NCBI GenBank assembly: GCA_003557085.1
Contig: PWPR01000032.1
Location: 1 to 6,670 of the forward strand
Direction: 5' to 3'
Length of the DNA stretch: 6,670 bases
Origin: Clostridia bacterium
Lineage (GTDB): Bacteria > Bacillota > UBA994 > PWPR01
Position 1 is the first letter of the stretch; every line of letters starts with the position of its first letter. The translations under genes and the position numbers were made by a program. The notes under the pieces were generated by a model, which saw only the letters and a program-made list of their open reading frames with translations, did no database searches and was not told the origin of the DNA. Positions 1-5,924 of the stretch are shown here, one piece after another.

Positions 1-123
1 CACACTCCTTAAAGTTTAGTTTGGTGATTATATTTTATCAGAGTGTGTCTTTTGTCTCACTACTTTTTTAAAAGAAAAATGATGCTGGCTTCCAATCACC
101 AACACCATTTATTATAGAGCCAA
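1..123 (-). promoter_or_regulatory. Gene-free left edge: candidate promoter and ribosome binding site for a gene beyond the window
   Basis: No coding sequence is visible here. Read on the minus strand, there is a TATAAT box at 27-32 and, 16 bases further on, an AAGGAG Shine-Dalgarno sequence at 5-10, so a minus-strand gene probably starts just left of base 1. No good -35 element is visible; the best is a weak GACAAA-like stretch near 51-56. The box is embedded in two inverted repeats: CACACTC (1-7) with GAGTGTG (41-47), and TTGGTGATT (21-29) with AATCACCAA (94-102). The second repeat overlaps the TATAAT box, so these arms could be an operator or could form leader structure. This is inference only, because the regulated gene is not in view. 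Confidence 0.35.
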
Positions 124-168
124 ATAAAAAAACGTAGAGTTTGCTGTAAAAAGCAAATCTACGTTTTT
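124..168 (-). terminator. Rho-independent terminator after the GlmL-like operon
   Basis: Bases 128-145 pair with 152-168, leaving a six-base loop and one bulged G at 139. The core is ACGTAGA paired with TCTACGT, plus TTTGCT paired with AGCAAA, extended by an A/T tract. Read on the minus strand, the hairpin is followed by an unbroken run of T. It lies 10 bases downstream of the TAA stop of the 381-aa gene. A-tract and T-tract flank both sides, so it could also stop plus-strand transcripts. Confidence 0.9.
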
Positions 169-178
169 ATTTTATATA

Positions 179-1324
179 TTACTCTTCAATAAGCTCTACA
201 TTCGCTCTAGGTACTCTAACTACAGTGCCATCTTCTAATTTTGCAAATAGAACACGAACCATAGTTTCGGACTCTACAGCTTGTAGCTCAGGTGGAAGAC
301 TTTCAACAGTTGCAATTTTACCAAAGTAAGGAGCACGTATAATTCTAATAAGCGTTCCATCACCCATACCATTAGCATCTATTGTGTCATCTTGAGAAAT
401 TTCTTCACCTGGATTCTCAACAATAAGCTCTGGTCTCATTACACCAGCACGAATTTGAGTAGCTCCATTAATTGATGCCATTTGGCCTGCTAAATCATTT
501 AGCATATTGAAAGTTTTGTCAGCCATACGGATTTCTCCAAAACCTTCTGTTAAGATTACTGTTATAGGAATATCTTCTGTTCCAGTAATAGCTACACCGA
601 TATCATATCCTAAATACTCGATTAAATCTGTATCAACGATACCACCAGCAACTACACCTGTGGCTCCAACTTCACCAGCTTTCTTCAGAGCATCTAAAGT
701 AACTAATGAACCTCCAACAACAATCTTATCCTTACATGACTCATCAATAATATCAGCAGATAATACATCACTTGGTGAATCAACTACTACTTTGATCTCA
801 CCGTATCTCTCACCACCAACACCAAAAATACCTTGTACTAATGCTGCTTGAGACTCAATGATAACTCCCTCTTCAGGAATTACTTCAATTACTTTACCAG
901 GTATATAAGCTTCCATTTCAATCGGTACTGGAGGCTTTCTGATAATAAGTTGTCCTGTAATTTCTGACAAAATATCTATTACACCTGTTACTGGAGATGT
1001 TACTTTTGTGGCAAACATACTTAATCCTAAGAAACCAGGTTTCTCAGCTATAAGCTCACCTTCTTTAATTAAATCTCCTTCTTTTACTAGCATTAACTCT
1101 TTCAATCTCTCGATTTCTTCACGCATACTTACATCGTAGTTGAACCTTTGTGCTACATTAATTGTAGTAGGTTCACCTGGTAACATAGTCTTCGCAACTA
1201 AATCATGAGCTTCAACTCTTGCTCCCTTTTCAACTAAAACGTCGCCTAATAAAGGTAGCCTTCTAATCTTTCTTATTCTTGTTGATCGGGTAACCTTTAA
1301 ACCCGGGGTATATGCACTAGCCAT
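179..1324 (-). CDS. Conserved GlmL-partner protein with hybrid-barrel-like beta segments and KOW-like C-terminus
   Basis: This 381-aa soluble protein is the second gene of the operon. It starts 24 bases after the glmL-like stop, with AGGAG ten bases upstream of its ATG. No signal peptide or membrane segment is seen. Residues about 22-130 contain beta-rich, glycine-punctuated segments like barrel-sandwich (biotinyl/lipoyl-type) folds: LLGDVLVEKGARVEAHDLVA, VKEGDLIKEGELIAEKPG and SPVTGVIDILSEITGQLIIR. There is no ExMKM-type modification site, so a real biotin or lipoyl carrier is unlikely. Residues about 200-265 form a Gly/Val-rich alpha/beta segment (VGGSLVTLDALKK, GVVAGGIVDTDLIEYLGYD). Residues 320-380 (GDGTLIRIIRAPYFGKIATV, then VRVPRANVELIE) resemble a KOW domain of the NusG or L24 type. 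I recall similar proteins beside glmL-like genes in other anaerobes, but I know of no proven function. A role as a GlmL partner rests on operon position only. The gene call is secure; the function is not. Confidence 0.88.
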   Translation of the reverse strand: MASAYTPGLKVTRSTRIRKIRRLPLLGDVLVEKGARVEAHDLVAKTMLPGEPTTINVAQRFNYDVSMREEIERLKELMLVKEGDLIKEGELIAEKPGFLGLSMFATKVTSPVTGVIDILSEITGQLIIRKPPVPIEMEAYIPGKVIEVIPEEGVIIESQAALVQGIFGVGGERYGEIKVVVDSPSDVLSADIIDESCKDKIVVGGSLVTLDALKKAGEVGATGVVAGGIVDTDLIEYLGYDIGVAITGTEDIPITVILTEGFGEIRMADKTFNMLNDLAGQMASINGATQIRAGVMRPELIVENPGEEISQDDTIDANGMGDGTLIRIIRAPYFGKIATVESLPPELQAVESETMVRVLFAKLEDGTVVRVPRANVELIEE

Positions 1325-1347
1325 TGATTATTCTCTCCTCTCCACAC

Positions 1348-3252
1348 TTAATCTTGATAAGCTTTAAGTGTTTCAATTGGATATGTACCCATAGCCTCTA
1401 TCCACTCCATAAGCTTCTCAACACGCTCTGTTTGGTCTTCAGGTAAATACATAGGATTACGTCCTCTTGCGTCAACAATAATACCTTCTAATCCACCTTC
1501 AGCTTCTACACTATACTTGTGACCTGGTCCTTTACCAACGTCAAAGCTTCTTCTAGGGTCTATATCTAATGTAGCAGTTTGACCAACTTTTAGTTTCATT
1601 TTTGCTATACCGCCAAATGGAACTTCTACAGAGTCTGTACTTCCATCATCACGTGTCATCTTAACAGTTACACATGGGTCACCAGGTTTAACTTTAGAAG
1701 TAGGTGATTGTACTGGAGCAACTGCTGTACCTAAACGAATTAAGCAGTCGCGATCAAATACTTGTGTAGCTGCTTTTGGATGAACTTCAGCAAGCACGCC
1801 AAGCTGAGGCATCATAAAGATACTGTCAACAGTAAGCTTAGTAACACCTTCTGGTTGGAATGCATCTAATATCATCATGACTGATTGAACACGTCTTGGA
1901 GCATGTGATAAAACTCCACCAGAACCGATAATCATATCAAGATCCATCAAATCAACTAGTGTTGCACCTGATCCTGATTGACTAAATGTTTCTGCAACGT
2001 CTCTTACCTGCTGAACACCTTTAAGGCCAACAGCTAATGTTTTATGATGGTCAAAAGCTAATCTTAAAGCTTCTCTAGCAATTGCTTGCTCAATAACCAG
2101 ATCTTGTAGAGATTGAGGAATAGTCGTTGGACGAATCATCTTATTTCTTATTCTATTCCTTAACTCAAATATTTCAATTTTCAATGGTACCCAACGTAAA
2201 ATATTCTCAATACCTGTTTCATTAAGTACGTTACAAATACTGTAACTCATACCTAAGTTTGCACTTACAGTTCTATTAAATGTGTCTGCAAATACAGAGA
2301 ATACGTCTGTTGTAGCTCCACCAATATCTACACCAACAATAGTAATATCTTGTGCTCTTGCAGTTTCATCAATAAGATTTCCTACAGCACCTGGTGTTGG
2401 CATAATTGGTGCGTCTGCCCAGTCCATAAGCTTGTTATAGCCTGGTGCTTGTGCCATTACATGTTCCATAAACAAGTTATGGATCTCGTCTCTAGCTGGA
2501 CCTAAATGCTCTCTCTCTAATACTGGACGTAGATTATCTACAATACGCAAGTCAGTCTGCTCACCTAAAATTTTCTCTACTAAAGGTCTAGCTTCTTTAT
2601 TCCCTGCAAATATAATAGGTAGTCTAAAACCAATACCTAGACGTGGTTTTGGAGCAGCTGCAGCTATCATCTCTGCTAACTCCGCTACGTGTACAGTTGT
2701 ACCACCATCAATACCACCAGATAAGAGGATCATATCAGGTCTAAGTTCTCTAATTCTTTGAATCTTTACATAGTCTTCTCTGCCATCGTTTTGTGCGATT
2801 ACGTCCATAACGATAGCACCTGCACCAAGTGCAGCACGTTCAGCTGATTCTGCAGTCATTGACTTAACAACTCCAGAAACCATCATCTGCAGTCCACCAC
2901 CAGCTGAACTAGTAGAAACATACAGATCAACACCACTTGTCTCTTCACGATCAGGATAACGACTTGTTGTAATTACTCCACCTTCATCAAGATAGTTAAC
3001 ATGCTTAGTAGCATCTTCCATTTCTTGATTCTTCAACTCCGCGATTTCTGTTATAGCGTTTCTAACACCCATAGTAACATCTTCAAACGGAGCCTCTACT
3101 GTTGTAGGTGCTTCGCCACGTTTTGATAAACGGTACTCACCATCTAACTCTTCAATTAAGATTGCTTTGGTTGTTGTACTGCCACAATCCGTAGCTAAGA
3201 TTGTTTTAACTTTTTTTGGATCAATTGACAATTGACTCTCCTCCTTCGCCAT
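1348..3252 (-). CDS. GlmL/MutL-family protein (long form), ASKHA-fold ATPase-like mutase accessory factor
   Basis: The 634-aa protein matches the GlmL family (TIGR01319), known from the accessory protein encoded between the subunits of adenosylcobalamin-dependent glutamate mutase. ASKHA nucleotide-binding motifs are visible in order: phosphate-1-like ATDCGSTTTKAILIE (20-34), STSSAGGG (113-120), LLSGGIDGGTT (176-186), a second phosphate-like motif VGVDIGGATTDVFS (306-319), and the adenosine-type GSGGVLSH (443-450). It may therefore bind and hydrolyse ATP to repair or load a B12 enzyme; that is inferred from the family. The glutamate mutase GlmL is about 460 aa. This protein has roughly 130 additional C-terminal residues (about 505-634) that are beta-rich and include EGGLEGIIVDARGR. 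No mutase subunit lies in the window, so the target is unknown; ornithine or other aminomutases are alternatives. The start has an AAAGGTG Shine-Dalgarno five bases upstream. Automated labels of 'DNA mismatch repair protein MutL' for this family are a name confusion. Confidence 0.92.
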   Translation of the reverse strand: MAKEESQLSIDPKKVKTILATDCGSTTTKAILIEELDGEYRLSKRGEAPTTVEAPFEDVTMGVRNAITEIAELKNQEMEDATKHVNYLDEGGVITTSRYPDREETSGVDLYVSTSSAGGGLQMMVSGVVKSMTAESAERAALGAGAIVMDVIAQNDGREDYVKIQRIRELRPDMILLSGGIDGGTTVHVAELAEMIAAAAPKPRLGIGFRLPIIFAGNKEARPLVEKILGEQTDLRIVDNLRPVLEREHLGPARDEIHNLFMEHVMAQAPGYNKLMDWADAPIMPTPGAVGNLIDETARAQDITIVGVDIGGATTDVFSVFADTFNRTVSANLGMSYSICNVLNETGIENILRWVPLKIEIFELRNRIRNKMIRPTTIPQSLQDLVIEQAIAREALRLAFDHHKTLAVGLKGVQQVRDVAETFSQSGSGATLVDLMDLDMIIGSGGVLSHAPRRVQSVMMILDAFQPEGVTKLTVDSIFMMPQLGVLAEVHPKAATQVFDRDCLIRLGTAVAPVQSPTSKVKPGDPCVTVKMTRDDGSTDSVEVPFGGIAKMKLKVGQTATLDIDPRRSFDVGKGPGHKYSVEAEGGLEGIIVDARGRNPMYLPEDQTERVEKLMEWIEAMGTYPIETLKAYQD

Positions 3253-3267
3253 TTATGCACCTTTCAA

Positions 3268-3297
3268 ATTATAGCATAAAGAAAAGCATTATAACAA
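3268..3297 (-). promoter_or_regulatory. Tandem extended -10 promoters of the GlmL-like operon
   Basis: Read on the minus strand, two extended -10 elements of form TGnTATAAT lie exactly 20 bp apart: TGTTATAAT at 3288-3296 and TGCTATAAT at 3268-3276. The distal one would start RNA near 3281, giving a leader of about 29 nt that keeps the AAAGGTG ribosome binding site. The proximal one has a TTGTTA -35-like hexamer (3292-3297) at 18 bp. It would start RNA inside the ribosome binding site, giving an almost leaderless message. The preceding unit is closed by a terminator at 3318-3365, so this must be the operon's own promoter region. Which box is used cannot be told from sequence. Confidence 0.7.
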
Positions 3298-3317
3298 GCA
3301 AATCAAAATATATTCTT

Positions 3318-3365
3318 GCCAAAAAAAGTGAAAAAATCGCATGTTAATGCGATTTTTTTCACTTT
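3318..3365 (-). terminator. Rho-independent terminator after the 139-aa gene
   Basis: Bases 3325-3342 pair with 3347-3365 around a four-base GTTA loop, with one bulged T at 3359. The GC-rich top is TCGCA/TGCGA and the base is AAAGTG/CACTTT. Read on the minus strand, the stem runs into a T tract opposite the A run at 3321-3327. It begins 8 bases after the TAA stop of the preceding gene and separates the PuuD-like unit from the GlmL-like operon. Confidence 0.92.
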
Positions 3366-3373
3366 ATGCAGAT

Positions 3374-3793
3374 TTACTTTTTTCTAGGAAATTTAAGCCA
3401 TTTTTTTAGTCCCGTTTCTTCTCCTAGCTTTTCTCTTTCTTCTCTCTCTTTTTGCTTCTGTCTTTTCCTACGTAGTTTATCTTTTTCTTGTTGCTCTATA
3501 AACTCTTCTTGTCTTTTCTCAAGTGCCTCTATCAATAAATAAAGGTTCTTTCTGTCTTCAAAAATTTGCGCATAGTCCTGAAGTGTATGCTGACCATTTT
3601 GCAATATTACATCTGCAAAAGGTGCTCCACCATACATTAATTGACTAAAAACAAAGCTTAAAGGAGTCCCAGTTTCTAAGAAAAACAATACAGGAGCAAA
3701 AAGTCCTGTTTTCTCAACCTGGGTAACCAAGAAGTCAATCATATCATCTCGACGATCATCATCTACTTCTACATACTCTTCAAAAAACTGCAT
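3374..3793 (-). CDS. Small protein of unknown function with a highly charged C-terminal helix
   Basis: I do not recognise this 139-aa protein. Residues 1-25 are strongly acidic (EEYVEVDDDRRDDMIDF). Residues about 30-66 are hydrophobic with glycines and prolines (LFAPVLFFLETGTPLSFVFS), too broken for a clear membrane helix, so a small globular domain is likelier. Residues about 80-125 are rich in Glu, Lys, Arg and Gln (KRQEEFIEQQEKDKLRRKR onward), predicting a long charged helix or coiled coil, followed by a basic tail (KKWLKFPRKK). I chose the ATG at 3793, not the TTG one codon earlier, because GAGGTG at 3801-3806 is seven bases from the ATG and only four from the TTG. The gene starts 13 bases after the PuuD-like stop, with its ribosome binding site touching that stop, so the two are probably co-transcribed and perhaps translationally coupled. 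The basic tail could bind nucleic acid or a partner, but this is only a guess. Confidence 0.8.
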   Translation of the reverse strand: MQFFEEYVEVDDDRRDDMIDFLVTQVEKTGLFAPVLFFLETGTPLSFVFSQLMYGGAPFADVILQNGQHTLQDYAQIFEDRKNLYLLIEALEKRQEEFIEQQEKDKLRRKRQKQKEREEREKLGEETGLKKWLKFPRKK

Positions 3794-3806
3794 CAATTAA
3801 CACCTC

Positions 3807-4511
3807 TTATCTACTTACTTCAATAAACTTCTTAAAAATATTGTCATAATTATAACTGCTGTTCCACATTCCCTCTGGGTGCCACTGTACTGCTAAGACA
3901 AAACCATTGTCTTTATCTATACTCTCAATTGCTTCAATTATACCATCTGGTGCGTAGGCTGTTGCTTTTAGATCCATTCCTAGATCTTTAATTGACTGAT
4001 GATGGAATGTATTAACTCTTAATTTCTCACCATACAATTGATGTAACATACTTCCCTCTTCAATTCGAATTGAATGTGCTGTAAACTCTCTTGGTGCGTC
4101 TTGTCTATGTTGAATTTCAGTATCTGTTTGTGCATAAATATCTTGATAAAGCGTACCGCCTAAAGCCACATTTATTACTTGCAACCCTCTACATATTCCA
4201 AATAAAGGAATATCATTCTCAATTGCACCTTTTATAATCATAAGTTCAAACTCATCCATTAAAGGAGAAATTCTTCCCAAATCTTTATGAGGTTCTTCTC
4301 CAAAATAGTGAGCACCCATATCTGGGCCTCCGGATATAATCAACCCGTCAATTCTTTCTATATAACTAGCTATTACTTCTCTGTTCTCTGTTGGTGCCAA
4401 AACTATAGGGGCACCTCCAGCTTTCTCTACAGCTCTAATGTAAGTTTCATTTTGCCTAATAATATCATTTTGCCAATCATGCAACCCAGTCACACCTATT
4501 AATGGTCTCAT
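3807..4511 (-). CDS. Gamma-glutamyl-gamma-aminobutyrate hydrolase family protein (PuuD-like, peptidase C26)
   Basis: A cytosolic class I glutamine-amidotransferase-fold hydrolase of 234 aa, a normal length for the family. E. coli PuuD splits gamma-glutamyl-GABA into glutamate and GABA in putrescine breakdown; other members cleave other gamma-glutamyl compounds, so the substrate here is uncertain. Counting from my start, the N-terminus reads MRPLIGVTG, the oxyanion region is GLIISGGPDM (56-65), the nucleophile is Cys107 in FGICRGLQVINVALGGT (104-120), NTFHHQS is at 167-173, and the catalytic His211 and Glu213 are in VQWHPEG. The triad is intact. I start at the ATG at 4511, not the ATG ten codons earlier at 4541, because GGAGGA lies six bases before 4511 and the earlier ATG falls where transcription itself should begin. 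Other putrescine-pathway genes are absent, so the pathway cannot be inferred from neighbours. The 139-aa gene follows directly. Confidence 0.93.
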   Translation of the reverse strand: MRPLIGVTGLHDWQNDIIRQNETYIRAVEKAGGAPIVLAPTENREVIASYIERIDGLIISGGPDMGAHYFGEEPHKDLGRISPLMDEFELMIIKGAIENDIPLFGICRGLQVINVALGGTLYQDIYAQTDTEIQHRQDAPREFTAHSIRIEEGSMLHQLYGEKLRVNTFHHQSIKDLGMDLKATAYAPDGIIEAIESIDKDNGFVLAVQWHPEGMWNSSYNYDNIFKKFIEVSR

Positions 4512-4517
4512 CAGTTT

Positions 4518-4523
4518 TCCTCC
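4518..4523 (-). promoter_or_regulatory. Ribosome binding site that fixes the PuuD-like start
   Basis: GGAGGA on the minus strand, six bases from the ATG at 4511. The in-frame ATG at 4541 has no comparable site, so this one decides the start. Confidence 0.85.
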
Positions 4524-4544
4524 ATAGTTTGAATCACTCATTGT

Positions 4545-4553
4545 ATTATATCA
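4545..4553 (-). promoter_or_regulatory. Extended -10 promoter of the PuuD-like gene
   Basis: TGATATAAT on the minus strand is a perfect extended -10 element, placed in the 78-bp gap after acpS. RNA would start near 4538, giving a leader of about 27 nt carrying the GGAGGA site. The -35 region (about 4568-4573) is poor, as is usual when the TGn extension is present. Since no terminator follows acpS, read-through from the lit-like/acpS unit may also contribute. Confidence 0.7.
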
Positions 4554-4589
4554 TTTTTCTTTGAGTTTAAAAGCTATTTTAAAGAACTT

Positions 4590-4958
4590 TTACAAAGTTA
4601 CCACAAATGCCACAGTGTTTTCTTTTTCATGACTTATAGATACTTCTATTCTTGTTATATTTAACTCCTTAGCTGCTTTCTTTGCTCTCTTATGCAATAC
4701 TACATAAGGGGCTCCACTCTCATCATTTAAGACTTCAATGTTTTTGAGCCCACATTTCAGCCCCTGCCCAAGTGATTTACCGACAGCTTCTTTGGCAGCC
4801 CATCTACCTGATAAAAAAGCAATGGACTCATTCTTATCAAAGAAAAGACTACTTTCATTTGCTGTTAAAACTCTCTCCAAAAACGCTTTGCCTCTGTTTT
4901 TATAAATTCTTTCTATTCTTCGATTATTAACTATGTCTACTCCGATTTTTTTTATCAT
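4590..4958 (-). CDS. acpS: Holo-[acyl-carrier-protein] synthase
   Basis: AcpS transfers 4'-phosphopantetheine from coenzyme A to the active serine of acyl carrier protein, making it competent for fatty acid synthesis. At 122 aa it has the standard length of the AcpS group. The magnesium/CoA signature is complete: Asp8 in IGVDIVNNRRIERI and Glu57 in GRWAAKEAVGKSLGQG (51-66). The C-terminal strand motif VSISHEKENTVAFVV is at 106-120. It is cytosolic and acts as a trimer in known relatives. The ATG at 4958 lies inside the 3' end of the upstream lit-like gene, a 32-bp overlap in another frame. A GGAG sequence sits about ten bases upstream and an AAGG closer to the start, so translation probably depends on ribosomes finishing the upstream gene. 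Confidence 0.96.
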   Translation of the reverse strand: MIKKIGVDIVNNRRIERIYKNRGKAFLERVLTANESSLFFDKNESIAFLSGRWAAKEAVGKSLGQGLKCGLKNIEVLNDESGAPYVVLHKRAKKAAKELNITRIEVSISHEKENTVAFVVTL

Positions 4959-5616
4959 ACCTTACAGCTCCAATTTTAGTAATTAAAAGTATAAAAAAAT
5001 GCATTATGCCAAAACTTAAGAGAACCCTTTGAGATATACTTAAAAAGAATTGTAGAGGCATCATCTGAATTAATATGTCAGTCTGTGGATTTAACAAGTA
5101 AAGGTCATTAAAAAAGAATACCTCGTGAAAGACTTCCCAAAACCAATCAAAATTTGTTCTAAAAATTACAAAAGCAATTATTGATAACCCTATAGTAATC
5201 AGAAAACTAAGCTTAACTTCCTCATACATCTTATACATTTCATTTCTTTTATTTAGCAGAACTACCCTCGTTATAAATATAGCAATAAGTAAAAATATTA
5301 TACCATAAGATAAAAGAAAAAGATTCTTAACATCTATCATGTGGTCTATTTCTCTTTGATTAAATATTTGTCTAGTTTCTCCCCCAACCTCTTCTAAGAT
5401 ATACAAGTTATCTTCTTGAAGAGTTAAATAACCTATTAGTTTCTCTGTTATGTTTTGAAGACCACTTTCCGAAATTCCTGTTTTTTCGGATATATTAAGC
5501 TGGGTTTGTAGTTGATTATAATAAGCTCTGTTTAAACCCCAAAAAATAACATTAATTAATAGGATTAATATCAAAATTAGTACCGAATACAATGGTTTCT
5601 TAAATTTATAACTCAT
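4927..5616 (-). CDS. TIGR01906/DUF1461 integral membrane protein, Lit-type lipoprotein intramolecular transacylase family
   Basis: The 229-aa protein has four hydrophobic helices (about 9-28, 97-120, 136-153 and 190-214). A hydrophilic extracytoplasmic segment (about 30-95) follows the first. The family signature FHEVFFFNDLYLLNPQTD (163-180), followed by MMPLQFF (185-191), identifies TIGR01906. Enterococcal and Bacillus Lit of this family moves an acyl chain within diacylglyceryl lipoproteins to produce the N-acylated lyso-form, which blunts TLR2 recognition and alters copper tolerance in some hosts. Catalysis there needs two conserved histidines; His92 (REIDHMIDVKNLF) and His164 (FHEVFF) are the likely equivalents here. 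Lit activity has not been shown for every family member, so the assignment is to the family. The start has an oddly placed Shine-Dalgarno (GGGAG only one base from ATG), but an in-frame stop a few codons upstream rules out a longer form. It is the first gene of a unit with acpS. Confidence 0.85.
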   Translation of the reverse strand: MSYKFKKPLYSVLILILILLINVIFWGLNRAYYNQLQTQLNISEKTGISESGLQNITEKLIGYLTLQEDNLYILEEVGGETRQIFNQREIDHMIDVKNLFLLSYGIIFLLIAIFITRVVLLNKRNEMYKMYEEVKLSFLITIGLSIIAFVIFRTNFDWFWEVFHEVFFFNDLYLLNPQTDILIQMMPLQFFLSISQRVLLSFGIMHFFILLITKIGAVRYDKKNRSRHS

Positions 5617-5617
5617 A

Positions 5618-5622
5618 CTCCC
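5618..5622 (-). promoter_or_regulatory. Unusually close Shine-Dalgarno before the Lit-type gene
   Basis: GGGAG on the minus strand, separated from the ATG at 5616 by a single base. Normal spacing is about five to nine. There is no better ATG, GTG or TTG nearby, so initiation at this gene may be weak. Confidence 0.5.
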
Positions 5623-5678
5623 TGGCTCTAAATTGCTTTAAAACTATTCAATAAGATTCCCAAATATTTTGTCTCATA

Positions 5679-5748
5679 TATTTAAGCAATAAATTAAAGT
5701 CTAAGTTAAAATTTGCAATCCTCACTAAGACCTTATATTGCTTGAATA
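5679..5748 (-). other. Imperfect inverted repeat: probable structured 5' leader of the Lit-type/acpS unit
   Basis: TATTTAAGCAATA (5679-5691) pairs with TATTGCTTGAATA (5736-5748), 12 of 13 bases Watson-Crick and one G-U. Inside it, AAAGTCT (5696-5702) pairs with AGACCTT (5728-5734) through one G-U. Together they give a two-part stem about 20 bp long around a 25-nt loop. It lies directly downstream of the candidate promoter at 5766-5774. No T tract follows on the minus strand, so it is not a standard terminator. I could not match it to a known riboswitch. Confidence 0.45.
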
Positions 5749-5765
5749 AATTGTAAACATATCAT

Positions 5766-5774
5766 ATCATAACA
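5766..5774 (-). promoter_or_regulatory. Candidate extended -10 promoter of the Lit-type/acpS unit
   Basis: TGTTATGAT on the minus strand is an extended -10 with one mismatch to TGnTATAAT, and a second overlapping TATGAT follows at 5761-5766. No good -35 at 17 bp is seen for the first box; a TTGAAA at 5781-5786 is 14 bp from the second. RNA would begin near 5759, giving a leader of about 143 nt. The same TGn pattern occurs at the better promoters of the window, which raises my confidence a little. Confidence 0.4.
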
Positions 5775-5924
5775 AGATTATTTCAATGATTAAAGTTACT
5801 GAAATAGTTTGTTAACCAGGCTCTCACCACCTTTATCTATAATTTTGGAACTACCTAGATTTTCATTTATGATTTGTTATAAAGCCAATTTTTTATATAT
5901 AGTCTTCTAGGAGATACCCTTTTA

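Noticed and set aside
507..851. Plus-strand open frame of 114 codons inside the 381-aa gene
   Set aside because: It is antisense to a well-supported coding sequence, its protein is low-complexity Ser/Thr/Pro/Ile-rich as expected for a shadow frame, and it has no ribosome binding site.
179..1324. Biotin or lipoyl carrier protein
   Set aside because: The barrel-like segments lack the lysine in a beta-turn (MKM or DK[AV] type) needed for attachment.
1348..3252. DNA mismatch repair MutL
   Set aside because: The GHKL ATPase motifs of mismatch repair MutL are absent. The protein has ASKHA motifs and belongs to the glutamate mutase GlmL/MutL group, a naming coincidence.
4287..4502. Plus-strand open frame of 71 codons inside the PuuD-like gene
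   Set aside because: It is antisense to the conserved hydrolase and shows no family features or initiation signals.
4566..4583. Hairpin after acpS (TTTAAAA / TTTTAAA)
   Set aside because: A seven-base A/T-only stem without a T tract is too weak to call a terminator and is expected by chance in such AT-rich DNA.
5775..5840. Tiny minus-strand GTG open frame of about 14 codons in the gene-free stretch
   Set aside because: Its supposed ribosome binding site abuts the GTG with no spacing, and the peptide is too short to support.
5800..5850. T-box-like or SAM-riboswitch-like motif around an AAAGGTGGTGAGAGCCTGG stretch on the minus strand
   Set aside because: Only a short partial resemblance exists; the T-box core, specifier loop, terminator/antiterminator pair and the rest of the S-box are missing.
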